Assembly: GCF_042738955.1 (NCBI RefSeq)
Contig: NZ_JBHYHC010000021.1
Location: 35,315 to 99,314 of the forward strand
Direction of reading: 5' to 3'
DNA: 64,000 nt
Source: Umezawaea sp042738955
Lineage (GTDB): Bacteria; Actinomycetota; Actinomycetes; Mycobacteriales; Pseudonocardiaceae
How positions within the stretch are numbered: the stretch's first letter is position 1; each line of letters starts with the position of its first letter. The translations under genes and the position numbers were made by a program. The notes below the pieces were generated by a model. The model saw only the letters and a list, made by a program, of their open reading frames with translations. It did not search any database and was not told the DNA's origin. Shown in pieces: positions 33,265 through 42,508 of the stretch.

Positions 33265-34115
33265 CGGACGGCGGCCGCCAGGACGTCCCGGAGCGGCGTC
33301 GGACGACGGCCGAGCAGGTCGCCGAGCGCGGGGCCGACCTCGGCGAACTCGGCCCGGTGGCTCGCGGCGAACAGGCCGACGAGCAGGTCGGCCGCGTGCT
33401 CGGGGACGCCGTGGCCGAGCAGGGTGGCGCGGTAGTCCTCGGCGGGCACGACGACCCGGCGGATCGGCCTGCCGGTCACCTCCGAGGCGAGGGCCGCCAC
33501 GCCCTCCATGTCGATCGCCTCCGCGCCGGTGAGGGCGGGTGTCACGCCGTCGAGGACGTCGTCCGCCAGGGCGATGGCCGCCGCCTCGGCCAGGTCGGCG
33601 TGCGCCGTCCAGGAGACCGGGCCGTCCTGCGGCACGGCCAGTTCGCCGGTCGTGAGGGCCGCGCCGAGCAACTGGACCGCCGACGACGCGTAGAAGCCGT
33701 TGCGGAGGACGGTGAACGGCACGCCCGCGTCCCGCAGCACGGCCTCGGTGGCGGCGTGGTCGGGCATGGGCGGGAACAGCGAGTCGGGGGCCGCGCCTTG
33801 GTGGCTGGTGTAGACGACGCGCTGCGCACCGGCCTTCGCCGCCGCGTGGATCGCGGTCTCGTGCAGGCGCACGGCGGCCTCGCCGGTGGAGTCGACCGAC
33901 ACGACGAGGACGCGTGACGCCCCCTCGAAGGCGTGGTCGAGGCTCGTGGGGTCGGCGAAATCGCCTTGGCGGACCCGGACACCGCGGTCCGCCAACCCCT
34001 GCGCCTTCGCCGGGTTCCGGACGCACACGCCGATCCGGTCGGGCGCGACCCGGTCGAGCAGCCGCTCGACGACCGCGCTGCCGAGTGCTCCGGTGGCTCC
34101 GCTGACGATGATCAT
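33261..34115 (-). CDS. NmrA-type NAD(P)-binding oxidoreductase (QorB-like)
   Basis: This 284-residue protein has the extended-SDR/NmrA Rossmann start MIIVSGATGALGSAVVERLL, then FADPTSLDHAFEGASRVLVVS and VYTSHQGAAPDSLF, the pattern of QorB-like quinone reductases and NAD(P)H-sensing proteins. The classic YxxxK pair is not evident. It is divergent from the LysR gene at 34243, a common regulator/target arrangement for QorB-like proteins. The ATG at 34115 is the natural start of the first beta strand. Confidence 0.88.
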   Translation of the reverse strand: MIIVSGATGALGSAVVERLLDRVAPDRIGVCVRNPAKAQGLADRGVRVRQGDFADPTSLDHAFEGASRVLVVSVDSTGEAAVRLHETAIHAAAKAGAQRVVYTSHQGAAPDSLFPPMPDHAATEAVLRDAGVPFTVLRNGFYASSAVQLLGAALTTGELAVPQDGPVSWTAHADLAEAAAIALADDVLDGVTPALTGAEAIDMEGVAALASEVTGRPIRRVVVPAEDYRATLLGHGVPEHAADLLVGLFAASHRAEFAEVGPALGDLLGRRPTPLRDVLAAAVR

Positions 34116-34242
34116 GGGTTCGTGGTGTTCCTTCGTTCGGTGGCGGGACTGCCGACCACGATGCCCGCGCCGCCGGTGACCTGGAAGGATCGGCGAGGAC
34201 CCGACTGTTACCCTCAGGGACATACCGAATCGGGGTGGTCGT

Positions 34243-35052
34243 GTGGAGTCCCGCCCGCTGCGCTGTTTCGTCGCGGTCGCCGAGGAGCTGAACTTCACCC
34301 GTGCCGCCGAGAAGCTGGGCATCTCCGCGCCACCGCTGTCCCGCACGATCCGCAAGCTGGAAGCGGAACTGGGCGTCACGCTGTTCGAGCGGACCACCCA
34401 CAGCGTCGCGCTCACCGAAGCGGGCACCGTCCTGCTGGAACAGGCGCGGATCGCGTTGGACGCGCTGACGGCGGCCGCGCACCGGACGCGGCGGACCGCC
34501 GAGCCGAAGCTCGTCCTGGCCGTGAAGGCCGACAGCGACGCCGGGGTGCTGGACGCCGTCGTGGCGCGCTGCACCGCCTACCCGGTCACGGTCCGGCTGT
34601 GCGGCTGGGGCGAGCAGCCCGGCCTCCTGCGCCGAGGCGAGGCCGACGCGGCGCTGATCCACGCGCCGTTCGACCACGCGGGCCTGGACTTCGAGACCGT
34701 GGCCGAGGAGCCGAGGGTCGCCGCCGTGGCCGCCACGCACCCGTTGGCCGCTCGCGACAGCGTCACCCTCGCCGAGCTGGGCCTGTCCTTCTCCAGCCCG
34801 GAGGACGTCGGCCGGTTCCTGGACGGGATCGTCGAGGAGCACGCCGTGCGCGACCTGCCCCAACTCCTCAAGCTGGTCGAGTTCGGCACGATCACCACCC
34901 TGCTGCCCGAGTCCGTCGTCGCCCGCTACCCCCGGCCCGGCGTCGCCTACCTCCGGGTCCCGGACGCCCCGCCCGCGGTGCTCGTCATCGCCTGGCCGCA
35001 GTCGTCCCGCTCACGGGCGGTGGCCGCGCTCGTCCGCGCCGCCACCGGTTGA
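34243..35052 (+). CDS. LysR-family regulator
   Basis: 269 residues with an N-terminal winged helix (LRCFVAVAEELNFTRAAEKL, SAPPLSRTIRKLEAELG, LFERTT) and a shortened substrate-binding domain. The GTG at 34243 (Met-Glu-Ser-Arg-Pro) has only a weak GGGGTGG upstream. Divergent from the NmrA-type oxidoreductase gene, its probable target; the 127-bp gap contains no obvious strong palindrome. It ends 3 bp from the convergent esterase. Confidence 0.9.
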   Translation: MESRPLRCFVAVAEELNFTRAAEKLGISAPPLSRTIRKLEAELGVTLFERTTHSVALTEAGTVLLEQARIALDALTAAAHRTRRTAEPKLVLAVKADSDAGVLDAVVARCTAYPVTVRLCGWGEQPGLLRRGEADAALIHAPFDHAGLDFETVAEEPRVAAVAATHPLAARDSVTLAELGLSFSSPEDVGRFLDGIVEEHAVRDLPQLLKLVEFGTITTLLPESVVARYPRPGVAYLRVPDAPPAVLVIAWPQSSRSRAVAALVRAATG

Positions 35053-35055
35053 CCG

Positions 35056-36537
35056 TCAGCGGCGGCCGTCCCACAGGACGCGCTCGTCGGCCCGGTCGTC
35101 GAGGGTGGTCGCGGAGTCGGTGTCGAAGCGCATCGCGACCCGCTTGTCCGGGTGGTAGGCGGCCCAGCCGGGATCACCCGTCGTGGCGAAGTCGACCCAC
35201 GCCCGGTGCACGGCGTCGGCCAGCTCCTGCGGCGCGTGGTCGTCGGTGATGGTCGTGAACGCCGGGTCGTCGAGGTTGTCGAACACGAACGGGAGCTCGA
35301 TGGCGTGGCACGCCCCGAGCGCGTGGTCGTACGCCGTGGAGCGCCAGGCGAACTCGTAGACGTACGTGGTCGCGGCGTGCGCCTCGGCCAGGCGCAGCGC
35401 GGGGATCCGGTAGTACCAGTCGGTGATCACGGCGGCCAGCACGTCGCCGGGCGAGGCCTTCGGATCGGCGGCCCGGTAGCGGCGGACCGCGCCCGGCCGC
35501 AGCCCGTAGCGCAGGGCCGCGAGGTGCAGGACGAGCGAGGTGATCTTCGAGACGGCCCCGGTGGGCACGAGGAACAGCCGGGCCTCCTCGCTGTTCGTCC
35601 CGATCAGCACGTCGACCCGCTCGGCCGTGCCGGAGGTGACGGCGTCGATGGGGGAGGTCGGCAGCACGTCGCCGTCGACCACCGGCTCGAACGGCATCAG
35701 GTTGCGGGCCGCCTCGCCCCACCGCTTCGGGTTCGGCTTTGCCCCGATCTCCTGCGCCACCTGGTTCTGCGCCGCCAGCAGCCGCTCGACGGGCACCTCG
35801 GCGATGGCCTCGCGGGTCGGCGCGACGCCGAGGATCGCCGCGAGCCGCGTGCCGATCAGCCGGGCCGACGCCGGGGACAGGAAGCTGTGGGCCGCGCCGG
35901 ACTGCGCGATGGCGCGGTGGAACAGGCCGCGCGCGGCGGGCATCGCCAGCAGGGAGCACACGCTCATCGCGCCCGCCGACTCGCCGAACACGGTGACGTT
36001 CGCCGGGTCGCCGCCGAACCCGGCGATGTTGTCCCGCACCCACTCCAGCGCCGCGACCTGGTCCAGCAGCCCGAGGTTGGCCACGCCGTCGCCGAACCAG
36101 AGGAACCCGTCCGCGCCGAGCCGGTAGTTGAGGGTCACCAGGACGACCCCGTCACGGGCGAAGCGCGTGCCGTCGTAGCCGGGGATCGAGCCGGAGCCGC
36201 TGATGAACGCGCCGCCGTGGATGAAGACCATCACGGGTCGGCCGCCGGTGGTGTTCGGGGTCCAGACGTTCAGGTTGAGGTGGTCGTCGCCGGGGATGAT
36301 CGCGCGGGGGATCAGGTCGGCCAACGGGCCCTCGCCCGCGGTCTGCGGCGCGGTCGGGCCGTAGCGGGTGGCGTCGCGCGGGCTCGTCCACGGTTCCGGC
36401 GGCCGCGGCGGTTGGAACCGGTTCGCGCCGACGGGCGGCGCGGCGTACGGGATCCCCTTGAACACCAGGATCCCCGAGTCGGTGGAACCGCCGAGGACGT
36501 CGCCGTGGCGGGTGGTCGCGGTGGGCTGGACGAACAA
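35056..36537 (-). CDS. Type-B carboxylesterase
   Basis: 493 residues of the carboxylesterase/para-nitrobenzyl esterase family: GIPYAAPPVGANRF near residue 28, DDHLNLNVWTP, the oxyanion loop HGGAF, the nucleophile Ser187 in FGESAGAMS, and the catalytic histidine in GACHAIELPFVF. No signal peptide, so probably cytoplasmic. The TTG at 36537 has GGAGG 4 nt upstream and starts at the conserved N-terminus. It lies 22 bp after a TetR gene, which probably co-regulates it with the divergent MFS/SGNH genes. Confidence 0.93.
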   Translation of the reverse strand: MFVQPTATTRHGDVLGGSTDSGILVFKGIPYAAPPVGANRFQPPRPPEPWTSPRDATRYGPTAPQTAGEGPLADLIPRAIIPGDDHLNLNVWTPNTTGGRPVMVFIHGGAFISGSGSIPGYDGTRFARDGVVLVTLNYRLGADGFLWFGDGVANLGLLDQVAALEWVRDNIAGFGGDPANVTVFGESAGAMSVCSLLAMPAARGLFHRAIAQSGAAHSFLSPASARLIGTRLAAILGVAPTREAIAEVPVERLLAAQNQVAQEIGAKPNPKRWGEAARNLMPFEPVVDGDVLPTSPIDAVTSGTAERVDVLIGTNSEEARLFLVPTGAVSKITSLVLHLAALRYGLRPGAVRRYRAADPKASPGDVLAAVITDWYYRIPALRLAEAHAATTYVYEFAWRSTAYDHALGACHAIELPFVFDNLDDPAFTTITDDHAPQELADAVHRAWVDFATTGDPGWAAYHPDKRVAMRFDTDSATTLDDRADERVLWDGRR

Positions 36538-36559
36538 CGGACCTCCAGGGGAGTCGTGG

Positions 36560-37186
36560 TCAGGAGCCGAGGCCGCCGACGAGGAGGTCGACGATCCGGC
36601 GGGCCAGGTCGTGGATCTCCTCGGCGGTCTGGCCATCCACCTTGCGGTACCAGGCGTCGACGGCGTTGAGGTTGCTGAGCAGGGTCCGGCTCGCCAGACC
36701 CGTGTCCACCCGGCGCAGGGACCCGTCCGCCACGCCCTCGGCGACGACGCGGTGGAACATCCGCTCGTAGTCGCGGCGGAGGTCGTTGAGGGCCAGGAGC
36801 GCCTCGCGCTGGCGCGGCTTGAGCGTGGTCGACACCTCGCCGCGCACGCCCTGGTGGACGGTGTGGTGGAAGGCGAGGTCCTGCATCAGGTTGACCACGT
36901 GCGCGACGGACATGGCCACCAGCCGGTCGCGGCCGGTCGCGTCGCCGCGGGAGTGGGGCTCGACCCGGTCGCGGACGCGCCGCATGGCCTCCTCGTACAC
37001 CGCGAGGAAGATGTCGAACTTCGACCGGAAGTGGTAGTACACCAGGCCCTTGGTCGCCCCGAGGTCGTCGGCGATGTCGTCGATCGTGGTGTTGGCGAAC
37101 CCGGCCGCCATGAACGCCTCCGCGGCCGCGGCGAGCACCCGGCTCCGGGCGTCGGGCGGCACCTCTGGACTCGCGCTCACCGGCAT
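36560..37186 (-). CDS. TetR-family regulator (esterase operon)
   Basis: 208 residues with a TetR helix-turn-helix (NTTIDDIADDLGATKGLVYY, then HFRSKFDIFLAV) and a TetR_C ligand domain. The ATG at 37186 follows GAGGAGGAG. It is followed 22 bp later by the type-B esterase and faces an MFS transporter. An inverted repeat ATACT-CGGT-AGTAT sits between the divergent starts, so it probably represses both sides and is relieved by a substrate of the transporter or esterase. Confidence 0.9.
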   Translation of the reverse strand: MPVSASPEVPPDARSRVLAAAAEAFMAAGFANTTIDDIADDLGATKGLVYYHFRSKFDIFLAVYEEAMRRVRDRVEPHSRGDATGRDRLVAMSVAHVVNLMQDLAFHHTVHQGVRGEVSTTLKPRQREALLALNDLRRDYERMFHRVVAEGVADGSLRRVDTGLASRTLLSNLNAVDAWYRKVDGQTAEEIHDLARRIVDLLVGGLGS

Positions 37187-37266
37187 CTCCTCCTCGCCCT
37201 GACCAGGCCATCGTCGCACACGAGGAGTGTGACGGTTGACACAGCGGGTCACCTGACCATACCGTA

Positions 37267-37280
37267 ATACTCGGTAGTAT
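37267..37280. promoter_or_regulatory. Candidate TetR operator between esterase and MFS operons
   Basis: ATACT and AGTAT flank CGGT in an AT-richer patch 81 bp upstream of the TetR start and 79 bp upstream of the MFS start, central to the divergent promoter region. Confidence 0.55.
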
Positions 37281-37358
37281 CCCAGGTCAGACGGCTTTTG
37301 GGGTCTCGCGCCGCCGATCCTGGGCACCGCAGTGGAGCGCCGACTCCGGAGGCCGTCG

Positions 37359-38687
37359 ATGACGACGAACGTGAAAGACCTGCTGCACGAGCACGCGACC
37401 AGGAAGGCGATGCTGCGGCTGCTGCCGATCCTGGGCATCGCTTACTTCATGTCCTACGTGGACCGCACGAACATCGCGCTGGCGAAGACCGCGCTGCAGG
37501 CCGACATCGGCCTCGGGGCCGCCGCGTACGGGCTGGGCGCGGGCCTGTTCTTCCTCACCTACGCCCTGCTGGAGGTTCCGAGCAACCTCGTCCTGCACCG
37601 CGTCGGCGCCCGGCTCTGGATCGCGCGCATCGCGGTGACGTGGGGCGCGGTGTCCGCGGCGATGATGTTCGTCCAGGACGAGCTGTCGTTCTACGCGCTC
37701 CGGATGTTGTTGGGCGCCACGGAAGCGGGCCTGTTCCCGGCGCTGATGTACACGGTCACCCTGTGGTTCTCGCAGAAGCACCGGGTCACGGTGGTGGGGC
37801 TGATCTACACCGCGCCGTGCATCGCGATCGTCATCGGCTCGCCGATGGGCGGCGCGCTCATGGAGTTGCAGGGCGTGGGCGGACTGCGCGGCTGGCAGTG
37901 GATGTTCCTCGTCGAGGGGCTCGTGACGATCCTCGTCGGCGTGCTGGTCTGGTTCGTCCTGCCGGGGAAGCCCGCCGACGCCGAGTGGCTCACGCGGGAG
38001 GAGGCGGCGGAACTGGAGGAGCGGGCGGTGGCGAACGACCCGCCGTCGCCGACGCGGCTGCGTGGCCACTTCCGCCTGGCGTTCGGCCACCCGACGGTGC
38101 TGCTGCTCGCCGGGATCTACTTCGTGAACCAGGCGATCAGCTCCGGGGTGGGCTTCAACTTCCCGGCGCTGCTCGGGTCGTTGGGGCTCAAGAGCCCGTT
38201 CCTCATCGGACTCGTGGCGGGCGGCGGCGGCATCACGGCGCTGGCGGGCGTCCTGTTCTTCCCGTGGCTCAAGCGCCGCACCGGGCGCGAGGTCCCGCTG
38301 ATCGGCCTGTGCGCGGTGGCGGGGCTGGTCATCCTGATCGGCTTCCTGCTGTCCGCGAACCCCCTGTGGCGCATCAGCCTGATCTTCGTCGCGAACTTCT
38401 TCGCCCTCGGCACCCTGCCGCTGTTCTGGTCGGTCGCCATGTCCCGGATGTCCGGCCTGATCGCGGTGGTGGGCCTCGCGTTCATCAACATGATCGGGAT
38501 CACCGGCGGGTTCGTCGGCCCGTACGTCTACGGCCTGGTCGAACAGGCCACCGGCAGCCTCATCGCGCCGTACTACGTGGTCGCGGGCGCGTCCTGCGTC
38601 GGCGTCGCGCTGGTGCCGCTGCTCGCCCTGTCCATCCGCCGTGACGAGCGGACCGCCGCTCCGACGCCCGTGGAGGAGCCGGCATGA
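37359..38687 (+). CDS. MFS transporter (anion/cation symporter type)
   Basis: 442 residues with 12 predicted membrane segments. The first contains ILGIAYFMSYVDRTNIALAK, the signature of the anion:cation symporter subfamily (phthalate, tartrate, sugar-acid permeases). The ATG at 37359 follows GGAGG. The next gene, a secreted SGNH hydrolase, begins in its stop (ATGA). Together with the divergent esterase this suggests uptake and hydrolysis of an ester or aromatic acid; the substrate is not visible. Confidence 0.92.
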   Translation: MTTNVKDLLHEHATRKAMLRLLPILGIAYFMSYVDRTNIALAKTALQADIGLGAAAYGLGAGLFFLTYALLEVPSNLVLHRVGARLWIARIAVTWGAVSAAMMFVQDELSFYALRMLLGATEAGLFPALMYTVTLWFSQKHRVTVVGLIYTAPCIAIVIGSPMGGALMELQGVGGLRGWQWMFLVEGLVTILVGVLVWFVLPGKPADAEWLTREEAAELEERAVANDPPSPTRLRGHFRLAFGHPTVLLLAGIYFVNQAISSGVGFNFPALLGSLGLKSPFLIGLVAGGGGITALAGVLFFPWLKRRTGREVPLIGLCAVAGLVILIGFLLSANPLWRISLIFVANFFALGTLPLFWSVAMSRMSGLIAVVGLAFINMIGITGGFVGPYVYGLVEQATGSLIAPYYVVAGASCVGVALVPLLALSIRRDERTAAPTPVEEPA

Positions 38688-39508
38688 CCAGGTGGCTGGG
38701 AGTGGTGCTGGCGGTGGTGGTCGCCGCCGTGATCCCTGGTCCGACGGCCGCCGCGAGCGCGCCCGTCCGGTACGTGGCGCTGGGCGACTCGTCGGCCGCG
38801 GGGCCGTGGATCCCCGACGAGATCGACTCGACGTGCCTGCGCTCGAACCGGAACTGGCCGCACGTGCTGGCCGGGCGGCTGCGCGCCGCGCTCACCGACG
38901 TGACCTGCTCGGGCGCGAGGACGACCGACCTCGCCGGTCGGCAGGCGGGGGTGGTGCCGCCGCAGTTCGACGCGCTCCGCCGGGACACCGACCTCGTCAC
39001 GCTCGCCATCGGGGCCAACGACGTCGAACTGGGCGGCGCCTTCGTCACGTGCGCGAACCGGCCACCGGGGTCGGCGACCTGCCGGGAGCGCTACACCGTC
39101 GGCGGCGTGGAGCAGTTCGGGGCGCGCACGGCGGCGACCGCGCCGAAGGTGGCCGCCGCGCTGGAGGAGATCCACCGCAGGTCGCCGCGCGCCGAGGTCG
39201 TGGTGGCCGGGTACCTGACGTACTGGCGGCCCGGCGGCTGCTCCCCGGCCGACCCGTACCTGCCGGAGGACGCCGACTACCTCCAGGGCGCGCTCGACGG
39301 CGTGGCGAGGATGCTGCGGCAGCAGGCGAACGCGCACCGGGCGACCTTTGTGGACATCCGCACTCCCAGTGCGGGCCACGGGTTGTGCGAACCGCCCGCG
39401 CGGCGGTGGCTCGAAGGCGCGACACCCGCGTCCCCGGCCTACCCGTACCACCCGAACGCGGCGGGCATGGCGGCCGCCGCGGCGATCATCGCCAGTGAGG
39501 TGGACTGA
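38684..39508 (+). CDS. Secreted SGNH/GDSL-type lipase-esterase
   Basis: 274 residues: signal peptide (to about TAAA-SA), block I ALGDSSAAG with the nucleophile Ser, block III GAND, and the C-terminal HPN histidine motif. Cysteine spacing (TCLRS, VTCSGA, VTCANR, TCRER, GGCSP, HGLCEP) gives three likely disulfides, as in Streptomyces scabies esterase and S. coelicolor lipase-type SGNH enzymes. Start overlaps the MFS stop by 4 nt, so the two are coupled. A strong hairpin follows. Confidence 0.93.
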   Translation: MTRWLGVVLAVVVAAVIPGPTAAASAPVRYVALGDSSAAGPWIPDEIDSTCLRSNRNWPHVLAGRLRAALTDVTCSGARTTDLAGRQAGVVPPQFDALRRDTDLVTLAIGANDVELGGAFVTCANRPPGSATCRERYTVGGVEQFGARTAATAPKVAAALEEIHRRSPRAEVVVAGYLTYWRPGGCSPADPYLPEDADYLQGALDGVARMLRQQANAHRATFVDIRTPSAGHGLCEPPARRWLEGATPASPAYPYHPNAAGMAAAAAIIASEVD

Positions 39509-39520
39509 CCGGGGGAAGGA

Positions 39521-39555
39521 GGAACGCCGGTCCACGCAGGGTGGACCGGCGTTCC
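39521..39555. terminator. Bidirectional terminator
   Basis: A perfect 15-bp stem (GGAACGCCGGTCCAC and complement) with a 5-nt loop, 12 bp after the SGNH stop and 4 bp before the convergent MMPL stop. Confidence 0.9.
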
Positions 39556-39559
39556 GCCG

Positions 39560-41746
39560 TCAGCGCTTGACCGCGACGGCCTCGTGCTCCTCCTCGGCCG
39601 GGACGGGCTCGTCGGCCTTCGCGAGGGCCGCGCCCTCGACGTCGAGCGACGGCAGCCAGGCCAGCCAGCTCGGCAGCCACCAGGCGCGCTCGCCGAGCAG
39701 GGCCAGCGCGGCGGGCACCAGGACCATGCGCACGACGAAGGCGTCGAACAGGATGCCCGCGGCCAGCGCGAAGGCGATCGACTTCAGCGTGGCGTCACCG
39801 GCGGGCACGAAGCCCGCGAAGACCGAGAACATGATCAGCGCGGCCGCGACGACGACCGGGGCCGCCTGGCGGAAGCCGGTGCGGATGGCGTCCAGCGGCG
39901 AGGCGCCGTGGCTGTGCGCCTCGTGCATCCGCGAGACCAGGAAGATCTGGTAGTCCATCGCGAGGCCGAACAGGATGCCGATCACCAGGATCGGCGTGAG
40001 GCTGATCAGCGGTCCGGTGCTGTCCAGCGCGACCAGGTCGCCCAGCCAGCCCCACTGGAACACCGCGACCGTGGCCCCGAGGGACGCGCCGATGGTGAGC
40101 AGGAAGCCGAGCACGCCGACCAGCGGCACCAGCAGCGAGCGGAACACCAGGATCAGCAGCGCCAGCGCCAGGCCGACGACGAGCGCGAGGTAGACCGGCA
40201 GGGCATCGTCGAGGCTCTTCGCGACGTCGACGCTCACGGCCGTGGCGCCGGTGACCGACGCGGTCGGGCCACTGGCGTCCTTGGGGAGCGCCCGCAGGTC
40301 GGCCACGAGCTGCTCGGTGGCCTCGGTGGTCGGGCCGGACTTCGGGATGACCGTGACCAGGGCCGCGCTGCCGTCCGCGTTCGGCGTCGGCGGCGTGGCG
40401 AGGGCGACGTCGTTCAGCCCGGAGATCGCGGGCACGGCCTTCGTGGCGGCGTCGACGGCTCCGGGGCCGTCGAACAGGACGATGATCGGGCCGTTGAAGC
40501 CGGGGCCGAAGCCGTCGGACAGCATCTGGTCGGCGCGCGCCTGCGTGCTGTCGGTGGCGGGGCGCTGCACCAGCGTGGTGCGCATCGAGGCGAACGGGAT
40601 GGCGATCACGCCGAGCGCGACGATCGCGAGGCCCAGCGCCAGCACGCGGTGCCGGGTGACCCCGGTGCTCCAGCCCGCCAGGAACCCGCGACCGCTGGTC
40701 TCGACCTCCTCGACGGGTGCCGCGCCGCGCTGCTTGCGGGGCAGCGCGCGGTGCCCGAGGTAGCCGAGCACGGCCGGGACCAGGGTGATCGCGACCAGGA
40801 CGGCCACGACGATGGTCGCGGCGGCGGCCACACCCATCTGGGTCAGGAACGGGATGCCGACGACCACGAGCCCGGTCAGGGCGATGACGACGGTCAGGCC
40901 CGCCGTGACGACCGCGGAGCCCGCGGTGCCGACGGCCGTGGCGATGGCCGACGGGACGTCCGCGCCGCGCCGGAGTTCGTGGCGGAAGCGCGTGACGATG
41001 AACAGGGCGTAGTCGATGCCGACGGCGAGGCCGAGCATGCCCGCCAGGATCGGGGTGGTCGACGACAGGTCGGCGAAGCCGGTGGCGATCGTGACGCCCA
41101 GGACGCCGATGCCCACGCCGATGAGCGCGGTCAGCAGGTTCATCCCGGCGGCGATCAGCGAGCCGTAGGTGATGACCAGGATCATCAGCGCCACCACGAC
41201 GCCGAGGCCCTCGGCGATGCCGCCGATGTGGAACGGGGCCTGGGTGGCCTCACCGGTGGCCTCGATGGTGAAGCCGGTGGTGCCGCGGGCCGCGTCGACG
41301 ACGTCCGTCAACGCCTTCTGCTGGTCGGCCGTCACCTCGCCGACGGCGGCGGAGTACGTCACCGTGCTGTAGGCGGTGGTCTGGTCCGCGTTGACCGCGG
41401 GAGCCTTCGGGTCCAGCGGGTTGGCCGCCTTCACCACGCCGGGCAGCGCGCCCAGCTTGGTCACCAGGTCGCCGAGGGCGGTGGCGTTCTCCGGCGTGGT
41501 CAGCGTCTGCCCCGCGGGGGCGTGCACCACGACCTTCGCGGCGGCGCCGCTGGAGCCGAACTCCTCGCCGATCCGGGTCAGCGCGGTCGTCGACTCCTGG
41601 CCGGGGATGGAGAAGCTGCTGGACGTGTCGCCCGCCAGCGTCACGGCGCCCGCGCCGCCGCCGACGAGGAGCACCAGCCAGACGGCGATCACGGACAGCC
41701 GGTGCCGGTGCGCGAAGGCCCCGATCCGGGACAAGAAGCGAGCCAT
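39560..41746 (-). CDS. MMPL/RND-family transporter
   Basis: 728 residues with two repeats of one plus five membrane segments, each repeat preceded by a large external loop (about residues 40-170 and 395-515), the actinomycete MMPL layout. The first MMPL segment includes VVALMILVITYGSL and IDYALFIVTRFRHEL; the second GILFGLAMDYQIFLVSRM. Such pumps move lipids or small hydrophobic compounds using proton force. It starts 2 bp after the stop of a TetR gene, so it is the direct target of that repressor. Substrate unknown. Confidence 0.94.
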   Translation of the reverse strand: MARFLSRIGAFAHRHRLSVIAVWLVLLVGGGAGAVTLAGDTSSSFSIPGQESTTALTRIGEEFGSSGAAAKVVVHAPAGQTLTTPENATALGDLVTKLGALPGVVKAANPLDPKAPAVNADQTTAYSTVTYSAAVGEVTADQQKALTDVVDAARGTTGFTIEATGEATQAPFHIGGIAEGLGVVVALMILVITYGSLIAAGMNLLTALIGVGIGVLGVTIATGFADLSSTTPILAGMLGLAVGIDYALFIVTRFRHELRRGADVPSAIATAVGTAGSAVVTAGLTVVIALTGLVVVGIPFLTQMGVAAAATIVVAVLVAITLVPAVLGYLGHRALPRKQRGAAPVEEVETSGRGFLAGWSTGVTRHRVLALGLAIVALGVIAIPFASMRTTLVQRPATDSTQARADQMLSDGFGPGFNGPIIVLFDGPGAVDAATKAVPAISGLNDVALATPPTPNADGSAALVTVIPKSGPTTEATEQLVADLRALPKDASGPTASVTGATAVSVDVAKSLDDALPVYLALVVGLALALLILVFRSLLVPLVGVLGFLLTIGASLGATVAVFQWGWLGDLVALDSTGPLISLTPILVIGILFGLAMDYQIFLVSRMHEAHSHGASPLDAIRTGFRQAAPVVVAAALIMFSVFAGFVPAGDATLKSIAFALAAGILFDAFVVRMVLVPAALALLGERAWWLPSWLAWLPSLDVEGAALAKADEPVPAEEEHEAVAVKR

Positions 41747-41748
41747 GG

Positions 41749-42348
41749 TTAGTCCTCAGGCTGGTCGGAGGTGGAACGGGGAGCGCCGGGGCGTCCGTGG
41801 CCCAGCGCGTCGAAGCAGGTGGCGACGATGTGCGAGCGCCACGCGGAGGTCCGGTCGTCGTGGTGGGCGGCGATGCTCAGCACGGCCAGCGCCGCCAGCG
41901 ACCCGGCGACCCGGACGCTCCGCTCCGAGGAGGGCGCGGTCGGGTCGACGCCGAAGGCCAGGAAGGCGTCACCGCCGATGCCGTGGAGCTTCGGGTCCAG
42001 CGGGCCGCTGGAGCCCTGCATCACCGGGGCGAGCAGCAGGGCGACCAGGCCGGGGTGGGCCAGGGCGATGTCGACGAAGGCCTCCACCGCCCGCCGGTCG
42101 CGCTCGGGGCCGACCGGGAGGTCCTTGACCTGGTCCACCGCCAGCCGCCCCAACCCGCTCGCCTGGGCGATCACGGCCTCGCGCAGCGCCTCCTTGCTGG
42201 GGAAGTGGTGCAGCAGCCCGGTCTTCGAGAGGCCGACGGCGTCGGCGACCTCCTGCACGGACGTCTTGGCGATGCCGCGCCGGGCGAACAGCGCGGCGGC
42301 CTGGTCGAGGATGCTCGCGTCGATCTGCTGCCGGAACGGTCGGGTCAT
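41749..42348 (-). CDS. TetR-family repressor of the MMPL pump
   Basis: About 199 residues from ATG 42348 (a GTG at 42357 would add three). The helix-turn-helix is KTSVQEVADAVGLSKTGLLH followed by HFPSKEALREAV. It lies 2 bp upstream of the MMPL gene in one operon. Two tandem copies of a 19-bp palindrome (ACCGACCAA-C-TTGGTCGGT) start 21 bp upstream, which strongly suggests autoregulation with ligand-induced pump expression. No independent enzyme is in the operon. Confidence 0.92.
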   Translation of the reverse strand: MTRPFRQQIDASILDQAAALFARRGIAKTSVQEVADAVGLSKTGLLHHFPSKEALREAVIAQASGLGRLAVDQVKDLPVGPERDRRAVEAFVDIALAHPGLVALLLAPVMQGSSGPLDPKLHGIGGDAFLAFGVDPTAPSSERSVRVAGSLAALAVLSIAAHHDDRTSAWRSHIVATCFDALGHGRPGAPRSTSDQPED

Positions 42349-42368
42349 GGCATCCACGGTACGACGTC

Positions 42369-42408
42369 GCGGACCAAGTTGGTCGGTTTACCGACCAACT
42401 TGGTCGGT
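42369..42408. promoter_or_regulatory. Double TetR operator upstream of the MMPL operon
   Basis: A perfect ACCGACCAA-C-TTGGTCGGT palindrome is at 42390-42408. A second copy on the same pattern, differing at the outer bases, is at 42369-42387, centres 21 bp apart (two turns). The inner 34 bp (42372-42405) are also one perfect palindrome around TT. Confidence 0.8.
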
Positions 42409-42508
42409 GGCCTTGGTCATAGTCCTCAGTGGAATGCCCGACCGGTCGCCGCTGTCGACGAACCGCGCGACCCGCTCCGGGCCGCCGTTCCCGCACGGAG
42501 GTAGCAGG

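Noticed and set aside
29986..34863. Very long open frame on the minus strand across several genes
   Set aside because: It runs antisense to the beta-helix glycosidase and others and has Arg/Gly/Pro-rich translation without domains; open only because of high GC.
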